Assembly (NCBI GenBank): GCA_016165875.1
Contig: JABBOT010000033.1
Coordinates: 973,357-1,037,356, forward strand
Source of the DNA: Acanthopleura granulata
Lineage: Eukaryota > Mollusca > Polyplacophora > Chitonida > Chitonidae
Length of the DNA: 64,000 bases
Reading direction: 5' to 3'
The notes under the pieces were generated by a model that was not told where the DNA came from, made no database searches, and was given only the letters and a program-made list of their open reading frames with translations. Each line of letters opens with the position of its first letter. Position 1 is the first letter of the stretch. Positions 50,401 to 62,300 of the stretch are shown here, in pieces. The translations under genes and the position numbers were made by a program.

Positions 50401-53400
50401 ATCTTCTTCATGCTTGGCAGTCAGTTCAGCCTTTTCCCCAAACGCTACACCGTCCACATAAGCAGACTCTTTCCTCTCCTCAACAACAACAGATTTCTCT
50501 TCTTTGCTGGTCTCTTCCTTGTACCGTTTCTCTTCAGTTTCAACTTTACCTGAAATCTTTAAACCGTCTTTCTCAGAAACTTCCTTTTCCATCACTTCCT
50601 CAGACATAACAACCTCCGTTTCCATCGAAAATGAGCCTGACGCTTCTGATTTATAGGAAATTTCTTCAGTGCAAACTTCTCCAGAAAGCTTCGTTTTGTC
50701 TCTGCCGATTTCCTCCGCTCCCATTTTACTGTCAATTTCATCTACATGTAACTCTGACAACTTTCTGTTCTTTTCATTAAGTCTTTCTTCTGCTTCCTGT
50801 ACAGCAATTTCTTCGATGGCTACGTCAGACTGAATCCTCAACCCTTCATCACCCGATGTAACATCCGATCTATCGATACCCATGGAAGCTTCAATGATCA
50901 TCTCACTGCTGTCCCCTTCCATCGTCACTTCTTCAAAGTTCTGCGTGGAGACACTCGACTCGAATTCGAAAACTTTGTGCTTTTCTCTCGACAACTCAAT
51001 GTCACCTTCAAAAGTTGTCTCTTTGGTGTAAAACTCTTCAATATGAACTTGCTTCCCCTCTGATGTAAGCTCAACTCCCCCGGATGACCTTTCTTCACTG
51101 ATAACCGTGGTACTCCTACTAGATTCTTCGACCACACCTGAGAAAATGTCAACTTCTTCTTCTTCCTGGCGCTGCCGTTTGAACTTCTTCATTCGCTCCG
51201 CCATTGCTGCTTCTTCCTCTTCCCTCTTCTTCTTCCTCAGTTCACCTTCTTGTATTCTTTTCAGCTCTCTTTTTTCAGCTTCTGTCAGTTTCTTTTCTTT
51301 TTTTTCTTCAACCTTCACCTCTTTCTTAGCACCAGAGGTTTCTGTTTCAGGCTCTTCCTTAATAAAGAGCTCTTCAGTTTCTTCTTCTCTTGTCTCTCTA
51401 AACTCCTTCATCTTTGACATAAGTGACTCTTCAACCAGTGACTTCTTCTTGGCAGATTTTTCTTCTTTTTTGTCAATTTCTTTTGATTCTTTTTCTGATG
51501 ACTTTATACTGGACCCTTCAATTGAGGCAGACTGGTCCTTTTCTGTCTTTTCAGTTCCATACTGGACTTGACTGATGCTTGTGTCCACAGTTATCTCCCC
51601 TGACTTCTCCACGGTGCTGGGGCTTGTAGTAATTTCCTGAGTTTCCACAGATGCAACAAAAACAGATTGACTGTCACTTCTTTCAGTCTTCTCGAAGCTG
51701 CTCTCATCTATGAACAATGAAACCTCTTTTTCCTGTGAGGAAATCTCAGACTCCATGGACTCCTCAAACTCATCAGAATCTCCTTTGGTTTCCTCTTGAA
51801 CGACTAATTCAATCACATCTTCTGCATCCATTTCATCACTGGGTCGTTTTTGATTATCTACGAAAATCGGTTTCGTCTTTAATGCAGGATCGCTGTCAAG
51901 CTCTGCAAGTAGCTCCTGATTCTTCCCGAAAACTTGGCTTTCAATCACCATTGACTGTCCTTCAAACACAAATCCACTTTCACTTTCAGTTTTGGCAAAA
52001 GTCTCACTTTCACTTTCACTTTCCACCTGCCATGACCTTTTATCCATAGTCATGGATTCGCCTTGACTAGATTCAAACTGGACAGTACCCTGGAAACTGC
52101 AGGATGACGTTTCCTCTGTGTACTCCACTTCAGATCGCTTCCACCGGTCTTTCTTTTCCGCTCGCCTCCTGGAAAATTCTGAATATTCCTCCCGTTCTTC
52201 TTGCTTTTTGATGTACACTTCCTCAATTTCCATCTCCGCGACGTCTGTTGTGGGGATTTCATCTCGCTGTTCATGGACGCTACCTACAACAAGAAATGAC
52301 AATAAATGGAAGAGGAAAAAAACTTTGGCTTCATCTGTAATTATGTCCACACAGATAATTCTTTCATTTTTTGCAAGTTTGATACTCATAAAAAGGGATT
52401 TTTGCCTGAAATACATGCAATGCAAATTTTCCACGGTACGAGGTGTTTATTAGCTGCTAACTGAGTTCCACTCATGTAGCGTTATCATTTTCACTAAATA
52501 TGGCAATGTCTGACAGTGTCTCTGCTGGGAAAATGACTTTCACTTCTTACTATTGATAAGATATCTAAACTTACAAATTACACGTCCAACCTGCATCATT
52601 CAATTCACAAAATCTGTCACTCTGTATGCGGGTAATTCATAGGCTACCGAGAGTTTCCGTGAATTCTGTGTCTTAAATGTTTCAAATAACGAATGGCTTA
52701 AACAAATATCGTGTACATAAGCAAACTTTCGGCAATGTCAAAATGTCTAGTTTTTGAAAAATTATTTGACCTATTAACAAAAAATTTACCAAACAGCTAT
52801 TTTACTGAAAAATGTAAAGCACGCTGGCTTCAATTAATCCACACCTGGATTTTGTTCACACAGATATATATACACTTGTACGTCTGTAGCACTGACATAC
52901 AAACGTACATGCAGTACTTCTTGATCAGGCCTGATACAACACGCCTCTGGCACATGCTCACACTGATTGCTAAATATTACTGGCATCTCAAACCTTGTTG
53001 CCGCACGGTAGTGTAAACAAAGCCATCTGGTGGCGGGAGTCTGCGTCAAGGGCATGTAACCCTAGAAGGTTGGGGAAGACTTTACACTGGGATTTTGACG
53101 TCAAGTCTGCTCCGTGATAAACAAAATGAGGGCAATACATCGCAGATGAACAATGTACAATGCAGAGGAGCTGAAAAGGCTCACAGGCTTAGCTCTGCTG
53201 ATCTGAGCTACCGCAATGCTGCTAAACAATTGGGCTAGTGAGAAACCAAAGGCTAGCCATTCTGTATGTATGTATGAATAATTGGGGTTTTACGTCATAA
53301 TCAACAATTTTTCAGTCATGACGAAGAGTCCTTAGAATATATATATGTGTTTTCTTGTAACAGGGCGAGCCCATGCCACCAAAGTGCTGCCTCCATTGGA

Positions 53401-56318
53401 TCAACATGCCAAAGAAACCAGGCATGACATCCCACCCAGCCACATTATACTAACACTCCACCAACCAGTCCTGTTTCCTTGCTCTAACCTCTCAGTGCTG
53501 AGTGCCAAGTGAGGCAGCAACAAGTACCAATTTGACAGTTTTTGGTATGACCCGACCCAGCTTGCGATTCTGTGGGTACCCAGGAAGGGCTTTAACATCA
53601 AAACCTCCACCCGGGTAGGCTACATGTATATGTATCTCTGAGATAGAGGAAAAGGCTAACCCTGGCTATAATGACTTTTATCCCCTTTGGCAAGTGTAAA
53701 TTAAACATTTTTGATGTACTACAAATACAATATTATAAATGTCTGTTAAACTGTCAGAAAGTACATGTAGTCATGTCAAAGTCAAACCCAGTATATGAAT
53801 AAATATAATTCCCTTTACAATGAACACAGTCACCAGACAATAAGAGAGTTTCGAGATTGAACTCTTTTGTTGATAAAGGTAAAAAAAGTCCTACTGTATC
53901 ATGTGAATATCATAAATGTTAGCAATGTTTGTTGACTTTACTGATCACCTATCTCACCATGTTCTGAAGGGACAAGTAACGTTTGTCGACTTTACTGATC
54001 ACCCATCTCACCGTGTTCTGGAGGCACAAGTAACGTTTCTTTTCTTCAGTAACTTCTTAAGTTTACAAGCCTTCAGCTCCTCAATTTTCATAATAGTTTT
54101 CCAAGTCTAAATAACTTTTCGTGACACTTTCTTAGACACTCATGTCATAGCAAATGTAATCAGAAATAGTTGCCTAACATTTTTGTCAAGTCACAAGGTA
54201 CAGTAGCACTTTTGTAAACTTTAGCGATAAAAAAGTTCAAACTCGAAACTCCCCTATTTATCTGTAAAAGGTCACGGTTCACGTCTTCACTAAGTTTTAA
54301 TTTGATATGATGAACCAATTTGTAAAAAGTACAAAAATCTGATACATGACTGACTGATACATGGATTGTAAACATACCTGTTTTAATTACCACATGCAGT
54401 AATATTTATTTATTTATTTGATTGGTGTTTTACGCCGTACTCAAGAGTATTTCACTTATACGACGACAGCCAGCATTAAGATGGGAGGAAACCGGGCAGA
54501 GCCCGGGGGAAACCCACAACCATCCGCAGGTTGCTGGCAGATCTTCCCACTTACGGTCGGAGAGGAAGCCAGCATCAGCTGGTCTTGAACTCACAGTGAC
54601 TGCATTGGTGGGATGGTTCAGGTCATTGTGCTGCGATAGCGCGCTAACAGACTGAGCCACGGAGGCCCCTTGACACTGACACATAGAAAGACACCCACAC
54701 TTAGACTGACACTTTGACAGACACTCACACTCAGACACCACACTCAGACACTGACACTAAGACACTAACATTTAGACACAGATGCTTAGACAGACACCCA
54801 AACTTAGACACTCACACTTGGGGAGGCACCCACACTTAGTCACTGACACTTAGCCAGACAATGACACTTACACCCAGACACTTAGACACGACGAGTCACA
54901 CTTAGACACTGACACTTAGAGAGGCACCCACACTCTGACACAGACACTTAGGCAGACCTCCACACTTAGACACTGACAACCAAACTTGGACACCTGCAGT
55001 CAGATACTGACGCTTAGACACCTACACTTAGACTAATACTGACACTTCTACACTGACACTTAGAAAGACACCCACACTTAAGACAGGCACCTATACTCAG
55101 AAACTGACACTTAGACAGACGTTGACATTTAGATACAGACACTTAGACAGGCACCCACACTTAGACACTGACACTTAGACAGATACTGACACTTAAAAAG
55201 ATACTGACACTTAGATGATGACATCATGCTAATTTTCCACCTCAGGAAGGTCGCATGTTGGCGAGATGTTTGTGCATTCTCCAGGCGTTATTCAGATAAA
55301 ACTGTACTTTTTGTGAAGCACTGAAACTAACCAACACATCCAATGTAGTTCTGTCTCCATACTCAAGTAAAAAGGTGTGCACAAATCGTATTGTAAGTTG
55401 CTATTTTCACAAGCTGGGGAAATAGGTCACTGTAATTATAAATACATTGTAGGATGACAGAAACAAAAGACTTCTTTTTATTTTTTTCTTTAAGAGAAAG
55501 TTAAAGCACTTTTCCCTTTGTCCTGCAAAAGACACCTGTGTCAAGCATCTTCATTCGGCCTTTACCCGATCTGTACAAGTTAACACTGTATAAACATAGA
55601 TAAAGAAGAGCAGAAGGCTTGTCAGGCCAGCTATATACCTCAGGAATGTAAACAGGTGTTTCCAACTTGCCAATAAATGGGCTTTATTCACACTGCCTAA
55701 ATCAAACGTATACAGCCAGGTACAGGTGTCTGACCAACTCCGCACTGGACGACTGTGCCATGTACATATGAGTGCACCCTGTCTATAAACAGTGACCAAC
55801 CCACGGCTACTTATAGGTACAGGCAGAGAATCTGATGAAGTTAGATGTAAGTAACTCGATCAAGCTGAGCACAGGGAGTTTCCATGTTTTTGTATACATG
55901 TATGAAACAAATGGGAAAACTGTGCACGCATGCATGCATGTAGACCCTTTTTTCCGCGGTAACATTTTTTTGAGGCCACAATGTATGGTGAAGGGCTTGC
56001 TGGCCGCAGCCATGAGTGAGCCGGCCTTCTAAGCCAGCAATGCCTTACTGTGCTAGTCAAAAAAACATGATGTGTAAGTATGCAAGTTCCTACTGCCACT
56101 TTCTGCCATAACTGACCAGTGCACCTGCCCAGTGGTGTGAATGGTGGTAAACACACATCAGTCTTCCCTAGCCATTCAGCCTAAAAACACTGAGGCTTTA
56201 ACAGCACGCTAAATTGCCTCCCCTAGGGTGCTACAGCCCCAGGGTGCTAAATGACCAGATGTGGCATATAAACACTCACCTAGAGCACATAAAGCTAAAG
56301 ATAGATCTGTGGGTGGGG

Positions 56319-56369
<51 letters not shown>

Positions 56370-59300
56370 GGAGAGAAAGAGGCTGACCATGTGTGCTGAT
56401 GTATATACACACATAAATACATGTTAAGATGGAAAATGAGGGGCCTGTTGCAATTAATAGTGTAATAACTATAGCTGTATCAACTGTACTTGTCCAATGA
56501 GGCCACCATTGAGAATATGTTTGTTGCTGGTACCTGACAAACCCTCCAAAAAAGGGCCCAACTAGAAAGTTTTTATATCTAGTTTTTTATTTATTTTGTT
56601 CCTGTTAAATTCTGTCTCCATGTTTATTTTATTTCATTAGCCAGGATAAAAAAGATAATATTTACTGAACAACCGACCCTATTTTGGGGGATAAAAACTA
56701 TTTTTTAAGAATGGCCAGATGTTAAGCTGCTTGTAAGCAAGGTTGAAAGCATTCCGTCTGATGCGCTATCACTTTCCAGTGCCAAAAATGAATACCAGGT
56801 CCTCTCCCAGGGCATTTTCGAACACGTCAGAAGAATTTGGGGGTGAGATGTTTCGGATCGCAGATGATAACATTCTCATATGCTTGTGTTATTCGCATAT
56901 GTATAAATGTATAACAAAAAATAGTAAAATTGACAGAGTTGAGCATAAAAAGGCACCACAATTACTCAGCTACTCAGATCAATCTGGCCTTGTATCCAAA
57001 AATATATTTAAAATTTTGTTCAAATACTTGTTTACATGATATCAGTATAATGTGTATGTAACATGTAAATTCTAGGGTGGTGCCCCAAAGCAGGCACCGA
57101 CGAATTGTAAAATCAGGATAACTAAAGAATTACACTCAATCTGATACAAATCTGACGAATTCAAGTGCTTGCTTGGAACTTTGGCTACCAACATCTTGCG
57201 AGATGCGTACATGTACGAAAGACCGTGCCATAAAGCATTCCAGCGGCACGGTACGCAATTGTTTTCCTGACAGGGTGTACCTGGATTACAGCCATTATGG
57301 ACTGTTTACACAGTGTGTTCTCTGGCAGGAAACAAGAGAAAATGATTGGTTCAGCTAAACAATACCTCATTCTTGGCTTCACGCATGTTGCAGGTATATC
57401 AGCATCAGGTACAGGTTTTGCGTGTAACTGTGTTTTACCTTTATACACCTTGGAATGGAAAGGGTTTGGAAGCACAGTGAAATGCTCGAAGAATTGACAA
57501 GGTGTGTGTTTTACTTGTGAAAATAACTAAACACTTTAACCTATGATATCAGGGAATGTGTTTAGCAAATGAACATGATAAACACTGGTACCAAAAAAAT
57601 GACTAGAATGATAACTGTATATGACAAAGATACATGTAAATACTTGTTATATTTCAACTCCAGTTATGAATGGTAAATGTAAATGATGACAAATACACGT
57701 ATGCTTTGCTGATATACGTCACAACTACATGAGAAAAAGAGCAGACAAATTCTGAGAATTTATATATCCCTTGTTAAACATGAAAACTTCGTACTGAGCA
57801 TTCTGCATCCTCTCACAAAACTGTATCAAAATCGGACGATTTTTTAAAGCACTTACATATTGCGTAGACATCACCAGCCAATCAGAATCAAGGAAATAGT
57901 TAAGCATGCATACGCTAAATTTACGCGCATATTTGTCTCGTAATCAAACTTGTTCAAGAATGTAAACCCGCTCACATAATTTTATCAAAATCTTACAATA
58001 CTTGTATTCAGAGTTGTTAAACAATCCAGGACATTCCGTCTAAACAGTCTGAAATATTCCTAACCTTGTGTTAATAACACTTTAATTCTTTTGTCCATTT
58101 CAACCAAAACTGAAACTAAATTTTTTTGCAGTATTCAAGGAAATGAAAATCTTCAATTACTCAATCCACTGTCAATTTTCACAGATATTTTACCCCTTTT
58201 TTGATTTATGAAGATCTTTCACTCTTAACTTATCCTCAATTATACCCTCGAAATATACATGTATACATATATATATATACATAACTTGTTCAGCTAGTCT
58301 TATTGCAAAGGTGGGCTGTGTGGCTGAGGGGATAGTGTGTTAGTGCAGAACAATGACAAAGAAGCCTCTCATCTATGTGGTCAGTGTGAGCTCAAGCCCA
58401 GCTCATGCTGGCTTCCTTTTTGGTTTATCATGTACATTTACATGGGAAGGTTTGCCAGCAACCTGCGGATGGTCATGGGTTTTCCCCAAGCTCTGCCCGG
58501 TTTCCTCCCACCAAAATGCTGGCCGTCAGTGTATAAGTGAAATATCCTTGAGTATGGAATAAAACACCGATCAAATAAATGAATAAATGAAATTTATTTT
58601 GAAATTTCAAAAGAACATCTTCTCATTCAGACCGGCACTGTTTCAATTCTGAGCAGAACCAGTCCTCAAGTTTTTTAGGAGTAAATACACTTTTAAATTT
58701 GGCTTTCACCTTGATCTCTCTTCCTAAAAGTACATCTGGATCAAACTCAGCACAACGTGGAAAGAAATCAGCCTGGGTACATGTACATAATCTTTTATGT
58801 AAAATCACCTGACAAAGCTACACAATTTCACGGTTACCTTGATCTAGTATTTATCGCAGGTGTGTGAATAGTTGATTACAGGTAAACACAAAAAACCTGC
58901 CGAGAAAAAGCAGGTCAGCCCGCCACGAGGTGGAGATGAAGGCACACTGGGATGGAGATTGTCTGAGTATAAAAGGGCAGGGTGTAGAGTTACCTGATAT
59001 CGCCCAAATGTCAGCGCAGGTATGGCGTCTCTATCCCCAATCTGTAACTCATCTGCCCGGTACTGTGCATAGACATGTACATTTACCCTACTTGACCTAA
59101 AATTTCGATGACAAAATTACTCGAATCTCCTCACTGTGAATGTTTTGTGTTTTGAGATTTGCTTAGAAGGTGGGATGATATCCCACGGGCCACTAGAAAA
59201 ATAAAAATCTAAGTTTCAGCTCCAAAAGTGATACTTCTTGGCATTCATTTGACTCCTGTATGGGTCATATACAGTAGCTCTGTTCTACTCCAGGCCCTGC

Positions 59301-62300
59301 TTCACCTGTCACAGTCAAAAAGCCAGCTAACAATTACAGTACATATCACACAAGAGCATTATGCAACTTACACAGTCAAGCTACAAAAACGTTCAAAAAG
59401 TTTTAGAACGCCAGATATATGTACGTGTAAATAAAGGGAGTAAATCCTTGTTTTTTTTGCTTGTTTGTTTACCAACAGGGTCAGATAAACCAAACTCCTT
59501 CAAAACAAGCACACCTATCAGGTGAAAATTCACCAACGCATTTCTTTTTTTTTTTTTTGACCACCCTACACGTGATTCAGCCTGTCACCTATCAAACATA
59601 ACACCGGCTGCTGGTTCTCATTTTCAGTTATGCCTATGACTTCCGCTGCAGGCAGCAGACCAATTTCCACACCCTTGGCAGTCAATATACCTCCCGAGTT
59701 CTTTTTTGACATCCTTACATAACTCTGCCATAAAACAACGCAGATTGGCAGTAAATTACACATCTCGAGTGCTGGTACATGTGCCAAACGGACCTCCAAC
59801 TGGTGGTTTTGGTGTATACAATATGTCAGAGGTTTTTCTAGCCACTTTCTCATTATGGTAAGTTACTACGACAAGAAATATTGGAAAAATGAGTTCTTGA
59901 CAAATTCTGAACTTTCATGAAATAAATTAAGTTTCTGATACATTGGCGTTGAAAACTATTGAGTTTTCTGATTGGTTCAAATTGACTTTCTACATGTACA
60001 TGTGATGTTTTCATGACATACCAGTAAATGAGAGGATTACTTCACAAAAAGTCTTGTATTTTCACCTTCTCCTCATTTTTCACTGTTGCTTAACACCATA
60101 TTTCCTGATTTCATATTAGGCTAACTATGCTAATTTACACGTGCAAATCAAGAAAAAACAGAACAAAAAAAATGTGAACAAAAATAAAGAAGTTGTAATG
60201 CCTCTGAAAAAGACATCAGATGTGAATAGGTACAGATATACAGATATTTGTGATGTGTACAAATGCATGTGCAGGAATTCAAAGATAATCTTGCTGATAT
60301 AGCTCACGGCACCAAGCACCTGTTAGCTGAACTATGATGAAAATCTCTGAAACAGACCAGCTGTTGGAGCAGGATGATAGCTTTACAAGGATCCTGAGTC
60401 AAAACAAACACTGAGCTGTACTACCTATTCACCAAAAAGAGGTCAAAGTCAAGGGGGGGCCAAGAGAAGTTATAAGACTGAAAATGTCGATCTGCCTTGT
60501 CAGAAATCATGAATGAAATTTCCAACTGAAGCATCAGTAGTAGCGGCACTCTGATAGTTTACAGGACTCCTGAGTCAAAACAAACATGGTGCTGTAAAGG
60601 CTGATTCACCTTTAACCAAAACAGAGGTCAAAGTCAAGGGGAAGCAACTGGAGAAATAAACCTTTTGACATGTCTGCCTTGTCAAAAAAACCATGAATAA
60701 AACTTCCGCATAAAACAGTAACCCGCAAAGCTGAAGCCAGGGGGTTGGTTTCTACGTAAGACAAGAAGAAAACTAAGGTCACCTCAGACGACTCAAAAAA
60801 CATCCTAAACAAACAAGTATGACAAAACAGTAGTGAGTTACGAAATAAGAAAAGTTTACTTTGATCAAGAAAAGAAAAAAAAAAAGGAAAACAAACACTG
60901 GCACAGATCCTCCTCTCAAAGAGAGAGGCTGAATTCCAGGTAAGAAAAACAAGAAAAGTTTACTTTGGAAAATATGTGAATGAAAGCCCTTAATATCCCA
61001 CAGTGAAGTTGTTGTTTTCTTGATGAGGCCATGTTTACCTTGACACAGTGCGCATTTATAGCTCTAGGGGCTTACATGTACATTAAAACAACAGAAAACA
61101 GCTTTGTTACACTGGCAAAGATTTTCAAGCCGACAACGAACTTCAACCCCTCTCCTCTCCCCCCTCCCCCCCCACCTCCTCCAACCAAAATTGTTTGCGA
61201 AAACTATTACTATGTACACGTAATCAAGAGGTCACAGAATTTTTTAATGCTGTAAAGTGCTGACCTCAAGCTACTGGTATTTCAGAAAATGCTGACAGCG
61301 CAAAGTGTACAATGTTATAATGTAACATCCTTACGGTCTTTTGTGTAACATCATCATGGTCAGCCGGGAAGGGAATGTTCGACATGGATAAGATTTCATG
61401 CGGTCAGATTCCTACGGCCTGGATGTTTGCCAGGTTCTCACTGGTCCCATTTCTATTCCCTCACCCCAATAAAACTGACAAGTAAGCCTATCCAATGGCA
61501 GGACAGAAAGCAGAGCAGGGGTTAGAATTGGCGGCGCATGCCCCAGGCATTTGAAATTTCTTTCAGGAAAGTAGTTTCAGCTGTTGTGGTTCCATACAGG
61601 CATACAAGATTCTTTTAATGCTAGAAGTAAAAACTCTCCCAGCACAATGACCCGAAGCCTCCAACCAATGCTGTCGCTGTGAGTTCAAGACCAGCTCATG
61701 CTGGCTTCCTCTCCAGTCGTACTTGGGGAAGTCTGCCAGCAACCTGCGGATGGCCGTGGGTTTCCTCCCACTATAATGTTGGCCGCCGTCGTATAAGTGA
61801 AATATTCTTGAGTACGGTGTAGAACACAAATCAAATAAATAAATAAATAGAAGTAAAAAAAAAAATGTTCACTTCATCCCCTAGCCGAGCAACCTTGATA
61901 ATGGAACATATAAATGGCCTACTGTCAACAACAACAACAAGAGATGGAGAACTGGGACATACCTGAAAGACACCACTGTACACCAGAGATTTGGGGAAAG
62001 AAAAGCAATTAGCACCAATGCTATCAGGTTTTTGGCTATTATTTTCAAATAGCAAAATGACCTTTCACAAAACATCAGCCTTGCCTGTGCCAGTGTTACC
62101 ATTTAAAATAGGTTATAGAGTTCACAAAATTTATAATGTGAGTCTCTTTACACGTGTAGCTTTCTGAATTTTCAACTTTTAGAATCATACCTTGAGATAT
62201 TCTTAATAAACAGAGAAAATTTGAATATCTGAATATGGAGTTTTGCCTAAAATCTCTGGTGCAAGCAAACACAGCTTCACACCTGTATTTCAGAGAAGCT

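Noticed and set aside
48340..52453. Several plus-strand open frames of 100-200 residues opposite exon x2
   Set aside because: Antisense shadows of the long acidic exon; Glu codons read backwards give Ser/Phe/Leu-rich frames.
58623..58770. Minus-strand frame ending CRSE-stop with a possible acceptor and an AATAAA about 30-45 bases downstream, suggestive of a terminal exon
   Set aside because: The phase required after x1 would give an immediate TGA. The AATAAA lies at a SINE tail, and I do not recognise the sequence. It could still be a fragment of another gene or element.
59566..59853. Minus-strand frame of 95 residues with a plausible amino-acid mix
   Set aside because: No acceptor/donor pair in phase, no recognisable domain, ends in a poly-T rich stretch.
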